Positions 26,564 to 34,338 of a DNA stretch of 47,602 bases are shown one piece after another (the stretch's first letter is position 1; the number at the start of each line of letters is the position of its first letter). The stretch covers positions 1 to 47,602 of the IMG/VR virus record IMGVR_UViG_3300017971_000089. One strand, 5' to 3'. The DNA comes from a virus. A model generated the notes under the pieces. That model did no database searches, had not been told where the DNA came from, and saw only the letters and a list, made by a program, of their open reading frames with translations. The position numbers were made by a program, and so were the translations under genes.

Positions 26564-28789
26564 ATGAAAAAATTATTGATTTTAATGTGCTATCTTGTGG
26601 TTTTTGCTGGTACGTCGCAATCACAGTTAATACGATTTAAAGTTGATACGGTTAAGGCAACGGAGGGAATCAAAATTAAATATATTGACAGAACTTCATT
26701 TTTCGACAATCTTAACTCGGAAAATGAAACAACAAATCCGTCTTACGGTGATAGCACTATTTCCTTGGACAAGCTAACGACGGCGGCATATAATTTTATA
26801 TCTTCGGGCGGAAATGTTACAAATAATCCAGATGATGTAACTCTTGAATCAAAGCCAGGATCTACCATAGGAATAAGAAGCGAATACCCAGATGATTCTT
26901 TACGGATTGACGTCGAGGGGCTTGAGGTTCCAATCTTATCTCACTTAGAAAATGCTGGAATGGTTATCGCTCTGGACTTTGGAACAACAACTAACGCTAC
27001 CACGACGACAAACATGATCCAGGCGGCAATAGATTCATTGTCCTCTGTTTCTCCTTTCGGCGGCACAGTTTTAATCCCACCAGGGACATACGAATTAACC
27101 GACACAGATGCAGACGGCTACGCGGTAGTGATTGATAAACACTATGTTCAATTAAAAGGTACGGGTTCAAGTGGTTATTTTGCCACTGATCCATCGGCTT
27201 TATATCCCGTTAATTTTTGGTCCACAGATTCTATTACTTTATTTAAAGTGCAAAGGGGAACAACGCAGGATATTTACGGAACGGTGTTTGAGAACATTGG
27301 TTTTAATGGTAAAAATGCTGCAGGAGGCAAGGTTATAGACGGTATTCATTTTAAAGGTGCATGGTCCCCGACCGTAAGGAATTGTGGTTTTTTTAGAATG
27401 AACAGATACGGCGTTTATGTCGATTCAAGCGGTGCAAATGCCTCTATTACGGGTGTGATAGAAAATTCGTCTTTTAGGTTTTGTGATGCTGCTGTTTCTT
27501 ACAACTGGAAGATGAATGGGTTTGAATTTACTGGTGGTAATTTCAGGGTTGTTGACTGTGATACTGGATTGGTCTTAGGGAATTTTAATCTTGTTCAGGG
27601 AATTGATATTGAACGGGCCGATGTTGGTATAGTTATTAGGGATGCAAACAGGTCACAACTTAATATGGGTAAACAAAACAGAATACAGGGTAATAACTTT
27701 GAGGACGTTGATACGTGCATTGTTTTAACCGGAAATGAACGTGTTGAGGAAAACATCATTATAGGAAATAAGTTTAACGGACATCTTGGAGAATCAGATG
27801 ATATTGGCATTTACTTCGGTGAAGATATAAACTTGCCACAAATCATTATGGGCAACGTCTATGCTGCCATTGAAACGGATATACATATATCAGATGAAAC
27901 AGCCTTAGAGTTTTTCACTGTTTTAGAGCAAGATACAATAAGCTTGGCAAGGGGAGAGTTTGAGTGGGGGGAGGTAGATAATGTTTTAACAACTCCGAGA
28001 TTGCGTCCAGACTTTTTTGAGGTTCCTGCTGGTATTCCTGGTGCATCTCCACCTGACGGCGATATGTCGAGGATTAACGATACATTATACGTTTGGGTAG
28101 AAGATTCAAGCGCATTTTTCAAGGTGGGATTAGAAAAAACAAATGTATCTGCATGGACGAATACCTATGCTTTATCTTTTGATGGTAATGACATAGCAAC
28201 CGAGACAGATACAGATACACTTGATTCCGGTACAAGTGATTGGGAATGGTCTTGGTGGATGTATCTCTATGACGATACGCCTGACTCAACACAGTATGTA
28301 TTTTCTTACAGGGATAATCTCGACAGATATGATATGAGAATGTTGACTTCCGGTGTTGCGAGTGCAATTATTCAAACTGGCACGAATTATACAGCACAAG
28401 GATCTGGAAAGTTTACAGACTCTACCTGGTATTTTGTAAGGCTAAGGTTCGATCAAAGTGATCTGTTTTCCATTTATGTTAATAACAATCTTTATGCCTC
28501 AGTAGATGTTTCAGGTGAAACAGTGGATTTCAGTAGCCCGACAAATGACCTTACAATCGGTGATCGGTACGATCTTGCAGGACCGTTTGAGGGTATAATT
28601 GACGAACTTACATTTCACAGAAGGTTGTTAACGGACACAGAGGTTGAGTACATGCTTAATAACAAATCGGGCAGAGTTAATTTTATGCAACCGGATATGT
28701 GGTTTAGGTTTGAAAATGACAGTGTTTCATATAGCGGTGTAGATACACTAAGTTTAAGCACCCCAACATTTGTAACAGAGGTTCCATAA
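26564..28789 (+). CDS. Secreted beta-helix + LamG-domain protein (adhesin or spike-like)
   Basis: ATG 26564 is better spaced from GGAGG (26555-26559) than ATG 26561, giving 741 residues. Order of parts: a signal peptide (KKLLILMCYLVVFAGTSQS); a beta-rich linker; a pectate-lyase-3-type beta helix from about residue 133 (LDFGTTTNATTTTNMIQAAI, then GGTVLIPPGTYEL) to about 430; and a concanavalin-like LamG domain at about 535-693 (LSFDGNDIATETD, GIIDELTFHRRLL). The fold suggests glycan binding or cleavage. A Sec signal on a spike-like protein is unusual for a phage. It could be shown on the infected cell or released. The base composition differs from most of the genome. Confidence 0.7.
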   Translation: MKKLLILMCYLVVFAGTSQSQLIRFKVDTVKATEGIKIKYIDRTSFFDNLNSENETTNPSYGDSTISLDKLTTAAYNFISSGGNVTNNPDDVTLESKPGSTIGIRSEYPDDSLRIDVEGLEVPILSHLENAGMVIALDFGTTTNATTTTNMIQAAIDSLSSVSPFGGTVLIPPGTYELTDTDADGYAVVIDKHYVQLKGTGSSGYFATDPSALYPVNFWSTDSITLFKVQRGTTQDIYGTVFENIGFNGKNAAGGKVIDGIHFKGAWSPTVRNCGFFRMNRYGVYVDSSGANASITGVIENSSFRFCDAAVSYNWKMNGFEFTGGNFRVVDCDTGLVLGNFNLVQGIDIERADVGIVIRDANRSQLNMGKQNRIQGNNFEDVDTCIVLTGNERVEENIIIGNKFNGHLGESDDIGIYFGEDINLPQIIMGNVYAAIETDIHISDETALEFFTVLEQDTISLARGEFEWGEVDNVLTTPRLRPDFFEVPAGIPGASPPDGDMSRINDTLYVWVEDSSAFFKVGLEKTNVSAWTNTYALSFDGNDIATETDTDTLDSGTSDWEWSWWMYLYDDTPDSTQYVFSYRDNLDRYDMRMLTSGVASAIIQTGTNYTAQGSGKFTDSTWYFVRLRFDQSDLFSIYVNNNLYASVDVSGETVDFSSPTNDLTIGDRYDLAGPFEGIIDELTFHRRLLTDTEVEYMLNNKSGRVNFMQPDMWFRFENDSVSYSGVDTLSLSTPTFVTEVP

Positions 28790-29544
28790 TGAAGATAATC
28801 CTATTAATATTTCTGTTTTTATCTTTTGGGCTTTTACCAGCGCAAAGCACAAAAAAATTAAAAAGACTAAGATCAGTTAGTAAATTAACAAATTTAGCCG
28901 ATAGTGGTTTTAATTTAGGAACGAATGCCGCGTTTTCTTTTGACGGATCAACAATGCTAAAAATGACAACGGCTATTGATTATGGTAAGGCTGAGTCATG
29001 GACTCTTGAATTTTGGTTTTATCCGATTGATACGCCGGACAATTTGCAGTACGTTCATAACGATAGCACCGTTGCAAACAATCGCGGTAGGTGGGGCGGT
29101 GGAGGCAATGCAAGGTACGCTTATGATGCTCAAGACTATGACGATGGAACCAGCGCAACAAAAGAGTGGGCAAGTACGCCCTCAGATAGTGGGACATGGA
29201 TTCACATGGCTATGGTTAATGACGTTGTTAATGACAGCACAAAACTGTATAAAAACGGTGTACTGTTAGATGGCAGTCCAACAGATTCAATGTCTTTCGG
29301 CGCAACCACCTTTGGGGGATATTTAACTGCATCACCTTTTTATTACACTGGATATATTGACGATATGAGATTGTGGAATGTCCCAAGAACTGAATCTCAA
29401 ATAAACACCTATAAAGATCAGCAATTATCCAAATTTCAGACGGGATTGGTCTCCTATTGGCCGCTCAATTCAAGCCTGAATGATTTACAAGGCTCAAATC
29501 ATCTTCAACTAAAAACAGGAAGTGAAAATTTTATTCTTAGGTAA
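28789..29544 (+). CDS. Secreted LamG/concanavalin-like protein
   Basis: The 251-residue product has a signal peptide (MKIILLIFLFLSFGLLPAQS). A single LamG-like jelly-roll follows from about residue 46: AAFSFDGSTMLKM, ESWTLEFWFYPIDTP, GTWIHMAMVNDVVN, GYIDDMRLWNVPRTESQI and LVSYWPLNSSLND. These are hallmark positions of the LamG_3 family, which binds sugars or proteins at cell surfaces. It overlaps the previous gene (TAATG), and the same domain type ends that protein. The two may be related by duplication and act as a pair. Base usage matches its left neighbour rather than the rest of the phage. Confidence 0.75.
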   Translation: MKIILLIFLFLSFGLLPAQSTKKLKRLRSVSKLTNLADSGFNLGTNAAFSFDGSTMLKMTTAIDYGKAESWTLEFWFYPIDTPDNLQYVHNDSTVANNRGRWGGGGNARYAYDAQDYDDGTSATKEWASTPSDSGTWIHMAMVNDVVNDSTKLYKNGVLLDGSPTDSMSFGATTFGGYLTASPFYYTGYIDDMRLWNVPRTESQINTYKDQQLSKFQTGLVSYWPLNSSLNDLQGSNHLQLKTGSENFILR

Positions 29545-29558
29545 TTAAGGACTTTGAA

Positions 29559-30194
29559 ATGAAAGAAATCTGGAAATATTTAGTCCCTGGGATCCTGGGG
29601 ATAGTTATAGGATATCTTGTATGTTTACAGTTTAGTAAGCCGTCCGCTCCGGAAGAACTGAGAATAGTCGAGACGGATCAGATCGGACCAGTTACTCCGG
29701 ACACGGTTATTAGAATCGATCCGGCCCAGGCTAAAGAACTCAGAAAAGCCTACCTTAATGTTGAATCGCTCAAAAGACAACTTAAATATCTGAAAGATAA
29801 TCCGGAGATTGAAATTAAGTACGTCGAGAGAGAAAAATCCGACGACTACATGGATTTACCACTATTTGAATCGAGTAAAGACTTTGAATTTATAAATTTG
29901 GGCGTAGACCTGGAAAATAAACCTTTTGTCTACGGCACATTTTCAGCTTACTCTCCCCTGCCGGTTGAATCAATGACCTCATCTCTTACCGTCCGCTGGT
30001 CCGATTACTACGAGCTAAACATGAGGCCAAAGTGGGATCTGAGATTAAAGGAAGAAAAGCGAACCGCAACACTTAAAGGACTATCAGCTGGTATCGTTGC
30101 CGCCGGTGGCCTGGCTGCCGGTTTTTATTGGGATAATCCCTACTATGCAATCGGCGGACTGGCGCTCGGATCCGGAATAATCATCTTTTTTTAA
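29559..30194 (+). CDS. Membrane protein with N- and C-terminal hydrophobic segments (possible spanin)
   Basis: The 211-residue protein has an N-terminal membrane helix (LVPGILGIVIGYLVCLQF), a charged coiled-coil-like stretch (AKELRKAYLNVESLKRQLKYL), a compact middle, and a hydrophobic Gly/Ala end (GLSAGIVAAGGLAAGF, then AIGGLALGSGIIIFF). The first half resembles i-spanin or holin-accessory proteins of phages with Bacteroidota-like hosts, but no family is certain. It is the last gene before the promoter region at 30.2 kb, so it closes the rightward structural/export transcript. No terminator hairpin was seen after it. Confidence 0.6.
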   Translation: MKEIWKYLVPGILGIVIGYLVCLQFSKPSAPEELRIVETDQIGPVTPDTVIRIDPAQAKELRKAYLNVESLKRQLKYLKDNPEIEIKYVEREKSDDYMDLPLFESSKDFEFINLGVDLENKPFVYGTFSAYSPLPVESMTSSLTVRWSDYYELNMRPKWDLRLKEEKRTATLKGLSAGIVAAGGLAAGFYWDNPYYAIGGLALGSGIIIFF

Positions 30195-30201
30195 ATTTTT
30201 C

Positions 30202-30248
30202 TTGACTTTTTTATAATTGAATTATAATTTCCGTTATAATAATTATAA
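30202..30248 (+). promoter_or_regulatory. Early promoter overlapped by two tandem operator-like palindromes
   Basis: TTGACT at 30202-30207 and TATAAT at 30223-30228 (15-base spacer, short) form a sigma-70-like promoter. Two perfect palindromes overlie it: TTATAATTGAATTATAA at 30211-30227 and TTATAATAATTATAA at 30234-30248. They share the half-site TTATAAT, and their centres are 22 bases apart, about two helical turns. That spacing suits cooperative binding by a dimeric regulator on one DNA face. The stretch is AT-rich and could also be a melting region or origin. The gap from 30195 to 30405 otherwise holds only the small frame at 30279. Confidence 0.55.
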
Positions 30249-30278
30249 TTCACATATATTTGTGCATGGGAGCGTAAA

Positions 30279-30434
30279 TTGCAATATAGAACCCTCTTTA
30301 TCTTCTTTGTAATTTCCTACGTATTTTTTACTTTCCTTGGTTATTCAATCCCCCTAATCGTTTGCACTCCCTCATTTATCAACTATTTCAAGAGGAGGAA
30401 TTTTTATGATCGTGATTCATTTCGGGATCTTTGA
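30279..30434 (+). CDS. Possible small membrane protein, TTG start
   Basis: This 51-codon frame begins at TTG 30279, six bases after GGGAG, and ends at 30434, overlapping the start of the next gene by 29 bases. The product would have one strongly hydrophobic span (TLFIFFVISYVFFTFLGY) and a basic tail (NYFKRRNFYDRD). The start context, TAAATTGCAA, is the same as at the TTG start 30755. It could be a small regulator or toxin-like peptide, or a chance frame in AT-rich leader DNA. Confidence 0.3.
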   Translation: MQYRTLFIFFVISYVFFTFLGYSIPLIVCTPSFINYFKRRNFYDRDSFRDL

Positions 30435-30753
30435 GGAGTACCTGGATGAAATAACCAATTTCCAGGAAAACCTTAATCCGCGCATTGTTCGCGCTATGTT
30501 TCAACTGGCGCCTATCCAGGGCAAGAAAACTATTTATGATCTCTGGCTGTTATCCAGTACGGTTGTGGCCCTGGGTGATGAGCGCCATATCGCACGTCTG
30601 GAGTTACGCCTTGGCTCATGTGATCCAAACGATAAATCGGATCCGTCCCAGGCTGCCGGTGACAATCGATATGCAGAATTAAAAAAGTTTTGCGCGGAGA
30701 AAAAACTAATTTTGCGCCCTGGTTATTATGCGTGGGCTACAGAAAGGAGTTAA
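30406..30753 (+). CDS. First early protein, unknown
   Basis: The 115-residue protein follows AGAGGAGGAAT, the strongest ribosome site of the early block, and is likely made soon after infection. It is mixed helical/beta, with a segment rich in acidic and polar residues (GSCDPNDKSDPSQAAGDNRY). It ends LRPGYYAWATERS. There is no membrane segment or known motif. Its place directly behind the candidate early promoter suggests a host-takeover or anti-defence role, but no function is shown by the sequence. Confidence 0.65.
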   Translation: MIVIHFGIFEEYLDEITNFQENLNPRIVRAMFQLAPIQGKKTIYDLWLLSSTVVALGDERHIARLELRLGSCDPNDKSDPSQAAGDNRYAELKKFCAEKKLILRPGYYAWATERS

Positions 30754-30754
30754 A

Positions 30755-31009
30755 TTGCAAAACGTACCTAAACAATTAGAAATACTTAAAGAGCCATACC
30801 GGCCGGAGGCGATAAAACAATCTACCCAGGAACGCCTTGATATAGCAAAGAAGCATTTGCTTGAACCGAAATACGTCATTATCCATAGGGCGCTGGAGAA
30901 GTATTACGCTTATACGGAATCGCTAATGACCGGCAAGCGCGTCTCCCTGGAGATTGAGGAGGAACTAAATGAAACTGAAAATGAAAGCGAAGTGGAAACA
31001 CAAGATTAA
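30755..31009 (+). CDS. Small early protein, TTG start, unknown
   Basis: The frame is open from ATG 30728 inside the previous gene, but GGAG at 30746-30749 sits five bases before TTG 30755, directly after the previous stop, so a TTG start (84 residues) is preferred. The product is charged and helical (RLDIAKKHLLEPKYVIIHRALEKYY) with a very acidic tail (LEIEEELNETENESEVETQD). Its end overlaps the next gene by 41 bases. Confidence 0.6.
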   Translation: MQNVPKQLEILKEPYRPEAIKQSTQERLDIAKKHLLEPKYVIIHRALEKYYAYTESLMTGKRVSLEIEEELNETENESEVETQD

Positions 31010-31223
31010 ACTATTCACAGCGGTTGAGGAGCCGAAGGGTTTTAAATTCAGATTTTATGTCGAGGCGGTAAAGGTGTGGTATAATGAGAGAGGAGATCTC
31101 AATGTTGGCTTATCTTGGTATATCATTGCTCCTAATATCCCCATTTTTATCAGATTGGGGGAGGTTATTGCAAATCGTTATCGTGACCGCCTGGCTTATC
31201 GTTTCTTTATACGACATAATTAG
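30969..31223 (+). CDS. Small basic early protein, unknown
   Basis: ATG 30969 lies six bases behind GAGGAGG within the end of the previous gene. The 84-residue product begins with a very basic run (MKLKMKAKWKHKIKLF). It then has a mixed region and a hydrophobic stretch (SWYIIAPNIPIFIRLGEVIA) that ends in Arg-rich sequence. Its second half overlaps another well-signalled frame at 31102. Both have good ribosome sites, so the region may truly encode two overlapping proteins. No family is recognised. Confidence 0.45.
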   Translation: MKLKMKAKWKHKIKLFTAVEEPKGFKFRFYVEAVKVWYNERGDLNVGLSWYIIAPNIPIFIRLGEVIANRYRDRLAYRFFIRHN

Positions 31224-31239
31224 CAAAGAGGAGTTTTAA
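31102..31239 (+). CDS. Small membrane protein, 45 residues, overlapping the previous gene out of frame
   Basis: ATG 31102 has AGGAG six bases upstream, and the stop at 31237-31239 abuts the start of the nuclease gene. The product would have two hydrophobic spans (YLGISLLLISPFL and LLQIVIVTAWLIVSLYDI) separated by SDWGR. That is the layout of small phage membrane peptides such as holin-like or superinfection-exclusion proteins. It lies within the 30969 gene in another frame for most of its length. Confidence 0.5.
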   Translation: MLAYLGISLLLISPFLSDWGRLLQIVIVTAWLIVSLYDIISKEEF

Positions 31240-32130
31240 ATGGGAAGAACCAAAAAAACGAAAATAATTAAACCAGGCTTATATCAGGGGATCCCGAACT
31301 CTGAGTATCACAGAGGAGAGGACTACAAACCCTTTTTAAGCCGATCTGATCTTATGCACCTACAGGATTCACCGGCACATTTTACCGTTTATAAAAATTC
31401 TCCGGATGAGGAGACTGCAGATATGATATTCGGATCCGCTGCTCATGAAATAATTATATCCAAAACGGAGAAAGAGGTCGCCGTCGGTCCGGAAACGTCC
31501 AGGCGTACTAACGTCTGGAAAGATTTTGTAACCGCGAACCTGGGTAAATATTGTATTACTGCAGAGGAATATCTACGGATCAAGGCCATGGAGAAAATAT
31601 TCAGGAAACATAAACTAGCTACAGCCCTACTATACGGCGCTACGATCGAGGAAACTTGTATTTGGAATCACTCTATGTATGAAGGGGTGCAAGGGAAATG
31701 CCGTCCGGACATTAAAAAGATCATCGAGCCGCGTCATATTTTGGCCGATTATAAGACTACAGGCAAAAGAGCAAATAAATCAGAGTTTGCAAAAGCCACT
31801 GTTAATTATGGCTACGACGTCCAGGCTAAATGGTACACCGACGGAATGTTTACAATCACTGGTAAGGAGTGGGAGTTTTTATTTATTGTCCAGGAAAAAC
31901 AGCCGCCATTTGCTATACAGGTTTTCAGGGCAACACCAAAACTACTCCAGCTGGGAGAGTTTAAAATTAACTACGCTTTAAAGGTCTATTGGGACGCTAA
32001 AGAACAAAAGGAATGGGACCGTTCATATATGGAAAAAATTCATGACCTGGATCCGCCAGCCTGGGCCTTTAATGAGTGGTCGCATTTAATAACAACTGAA
32101 AAAGGAGGCTTAAAGTATGTCAACGAATGA
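31240..32130 (+). CDS. RecE-like PD-(D/E)XK exonuclease (DUF3799 / PDDEXK type)
   Basis: The 296-residue protein shows the signature of the RecE C-terminal/DUF3799 nucleases: GIPNSEYHRG near residue 17, LSRSDLMHLQDSPAHF near 33, MIFGSAAHE at 62-70, CRPD at 154-157, and the ADYKTT motif at 169-174 with catalytic Asp and Lys. YGYDVQAKWYTDG follows. It is expected to digest one strand of double-stranded DNA from an end, leaving single strands for the annealing protein encoded next. The genes overlap by 14 bases. The pair is a RecET/Red-type recombination module used to form and repair replicating phage DNA. Confidence 0.85.
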   Translation: MGRTKKTKIIKPGLYQGIPNSEYHRGEDYKPFLSRSDLMHLQDSPAHFTVYKNSPDEETADMIFGSAAHEIIISKTEKEVAVGPETSRRTNVWKDFVTANLGKYCITAEEYLRIKAMEKIFRKHKLATALLYGATIEETCIWNHSMYEGVQGKCRPDIKKIIEPRHILADYKTTGKRANKSEFAKATVNYGYDVQAKWYTDGMFTITGKEWEFLFIVQEKQPPFAIQVFRATPKLLQLGEFKINYALKVYWDAKEQKEWDRSYMEKIHDLDPPAWAFNEWSHLITTEKGGLKYVNE

Positions 32131-33385
32131 AAATCAAGAACTAAAAAAAGCGCCGGACGTCGAACTGGTTAAGGCCATTATAGACGACGTTCAAAAAGTC
32201 TGGAAGAAAACCGACGTTATACGGCGTGTTTTTGCTCCGGATCTTACAAACGATGAGTTTGCTTTCTTCCTGGGGATGGGAATGTCCCTGCAAGCAAATC
32301 CATTCAAGCGCGAGATCTGGCCGGTGAAATATGGTCAAAAGCCGGTTGAAATTATCGTCGCAAGGGATCTATACCGCCGGAGAGCTGAGGAACAACCCAC
32401 CTATAAGGGCCACGTCGTCGAGGCCGTTTATAAGGGAGAGAAGTTTATTCCCAATCCGGCAACCGGAGAGGTTGAGCATGAAATCGATGTCGATTTGAGG
32501 TATGGTGGAGAACCTATTCATCCCCTTGGCGCCTATTGTGTTGTTCACGTAGAAAATAGGATCCCGACTTATATATTTTGTCCAACCAGGGAATATGTCA
32601 AGTACACGAAAGAAGGTAACGTCACAAAATTTTGGTCACTTACCGATGGTAAAACGCTCGGAGAGGGCAAAGTAGAGACGATGATAAAGAAAGTGGCCGA
32701 GAGCCAGGGGCTTCGGAGCGCTTTCCAGGGTATCTTTGCCGGTACCTATACCTCAGATGAGGCCGCGCTGATGAAAGAAGAAGATCGGGAAGAAATCAAG
32801 GCCGACGTTGAAAACCTGGAGGACGCTATTAGAGATTCTGGAGATGAAAAACCATCGGAACCACAGCCAGAGAAAGAAGAACCACAGGTGGACAAAAAGC
32901 CGGAAATCACCATGGAAGATTTTACCGAGTTAAACAAACTGCTTGAGGAGAACAATATCAAGGATCCGACGTCCTGGATGAAACAGTTTGGCGTTAACAG
33001 TTTTAAGTATACTGAAATTACGGCCGAACAGTTTAAGGTAATGAGAGCCACCCTACAGCAATTAAAAGACGGTACTTATGAATCCCTGGGAACTCAAGAG
33101 ACGAAACACGTACCTGAACAGCCGCCAGCGGAAGAACCAAAGCCGGAGCCTGGCCGCTTTACTACCGGCGGAGAACCTATTGCCGACGCCAGACAATTGA
33201 AGTATATCAAAAATGAGGTTATGCCTAAGTATATAAGCGCTCTACTGGATCAGAATATCAAAAATGAGGATGAACTGGCCGTTCACGTAGGCGCTAAATC
33301 TTTCAATGTGGGCGACGTGACCGAGGTTCATTATGAGAAGATGAAAGAGTTCTTGCGCGGATTACCTAAAGATCCGGAGGAATGA
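32117..33385 (+). CDS. RecT / Red-beta family single-strand annealing protein
   Basis: The first 230 residues match the annealing-protein pattern: LTNDEFAFFLGMGMSLQANPFKREIWPVKYG, IIVARDLYRRRAEEQPTYKGH and, later, WPVKYG/VETMIKKVAESQGLRSAF-type segments. The C-terminal 190 residues are linker-rich (DEKPSEPQPEKEEPQV), with small helical modules (MEDFTELNKLLEENNI) that may bind SSB or DNA. At 422 residues it is longer than classical RecT (about 270), because of the tail. It anneals complementary strands coated with SSB and works with the neighbouring exonuclease. The start has a GGAGG site inside the nuclease gene. Confidence 0.85.
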   Translation: MSTNENQELKKAPDVELVKAIIDDVQKVWKKTDVIRRVFAPDLTNDEFAFFLGMGMSLQANPFKREIWPVKYGQKPVEIIVARDLYRRRAEEQPTYKGHVVEAVYKGEKFIPNPATGEVEHEIDVDLRYGGEPIHPLGAYCVVHVENRIPTYIFCPTREYVKYTKEGNVTKFWSLTDGKTLGEGKVETMIKKVAESQGLRSAFQGIFAGTYTSDEAALMKEEDREEIKADVENLEDAIRDSGDEKPSEPQPEKEEPQVDKKPEITMEDFTELNKLLEENNIKDPTSWMKQFGVNSFKYTEITAEQFKVMRATLQQLKDGTYESLGTQETKHVPEQPPAEEPKPEPGRFTTGGEPIADARQLKYIKNEVMPKYISALLDQNIKNEDELAVHVGAKSFNVGDVTEVHYEKMKEFLRGLPKDPEE

Positions 33386-33386
33386 T

Positions 33387-33554
33387 ATGGCAGATAGTAG
33401 ACGCTCAGAATTTAAAGAGTTATTAGATAAAATCGAAATGGCCGAACGCTGGCTGGAATTGGCCAAACCTGGAACAAAAGAGGAGGCTGACGCCCTTCGG
33501 CAGTTAGACGAGTTGGAATATCAGCGCAAATTATTTGAAGGCGAGGGCAACTAA
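33387..33554 (+). CDS. Small helical protein, 55 residues
   Basis: ATG 33387 follows GGAGG (33376-33380) by six bases and begins right after the RecT-like gene stop. The product is entirely helical and charged (EFKELLDKIEMAERWLELA, DALRQLDELEYQRKLFEG). It is probably a small partner or regulator in the recombination operon. No family is recognised. Confidence 0.65.
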   Translation: MADSRRSEFKELLDKIEMAERWLELAKPGTKEEADALRQLDELEYQRKLFEGEGN

Positions 33555-33557
33555 AAA

Positions 33558-33845
33558 ATGACACTCAAAGAACAATTACAAAGTGAATTAAAGCCTATGT
33601 TACCAGGGGATGAGGCCGATTATGTGGTCCTTATCGAGGATCATCTTTATGATGTGGCCGCTTTAACGGACAAGGGCGCAAAACTTTTATTGCTTGATGA
33701 TAAAATGAAAGCAAATATTAAATGGCGCGATATCCGTGAAAATCCAAATTCCCTGGAAATGTGGGCGCCGAAATCTATGCTGGCGCTGGATGCGTCCGGC
33801 GTCTTATATGTCATGGAATGGTGGTTTAACAAATACTTTAAATAG
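33558..33845 (+). CDS. Small early protein, unknown
   Basis: The 95-residue product starts three bases after the previous stop. It is mixed alpha/beta: an N-terminal helix (KEQLQSELKPML), two hydrophobic strands (YVVLIEDHLYDVAAL, AKLLLLDDKM), then a tryptophan-rich end (VLYVMEWWFNKYFK). There is no membrane span or catalytic motif. Membership in the recombination/replication operon is the only functional hint. Confidence 0.65.
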   Translation: MTLKEQLQSELKPMLPGDEADYVVLIEDHLYDVAALTDKGAKLLLLDDKMKANIKWRDIRENPNSLEMWAPKSMLALDASGVLYVMEWWFNKYFK

Positions 33846-33855
33846 GAGGATCTAT

Positions 33856-34338
33856 ATGTTAATTGAATTAGTCAAGGTCAACAATGATAAGTCTATCGTT
33901 GTTGAGGGAAAATTCATCTTGGAGCAACGGGAAGAATCAGAGGACCAGTATCTATCAATCAAGATCAAATCTAACCGGCCAGCTCATTCGGCCTTTTATG
34001 AGTCCCTGGCAAAACTGAAACCTCATATTCTCCAAATGTGCGAAATGCCGAAAGATGAACTGAATCGGATTACTTGCACCGGCGCGTCTTTTACCAGGAC
34101 GAAAAAGGAAGATATCTTCGGCGCTATAATTACCGGAAAAAGACGTCTCCAGGCGTCCGAGGATCAACTGGCCGTAAATACGCCCCACAGGACGGAGACA
34201 CCTTACCAGGACGGAGACAAATCGCCGTTATTAACTCAGGATTGCATCGAGGCGCTGCAGGATCTTATTGTCCAGGCCGAAATGTACGTCTCCGGATATA
34301 ATGAGCAGTTAAACATGTTGAACGGGACCAATGGATAA
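33856..34338 (+). CDS. Replication-operon protein, unknown
   Basis: The frame is open from 33736, but AGGAGG at 33844-33849 selects ATG 33856 and gives 160 residues. The N-terminal part is beta-rich (LIELVKVNNDKSIVVEGKFIL); a conserved-looking middle (ITCTGASFTRTKKEDIFGAIITGKRRL) is followed by a helical end (CIEALQDLIVQAEMYVSGYNEQL). The size and pattern resemble small phage proteins encoded beside single-strand annealing genes. The stop overlaps the replication gene by eight bases. Confidence 0.6.
   Translation: MLIELVKVNNDKSIVVEGKFILEQREESEDQYLSIKIKSNRPAHSAFYESLAKLKPHILQMCEMPKDELNRITCTGASFTRTKKEDIFGAIITGKRRLQASEDQLAVNTPHRTETPYQDGDKSPLLTQDCIEALQDLIVQAEMYVSGYNEQLNMLNGTNG

Noticed and set aside
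30211-30249. Four TATAAT repeats as replication iterons
   Set aside because: They are explained by two perfect palindromes sharing one half-site over a promoter; the spacing (11, 12, 9) is not that of regular iterons.
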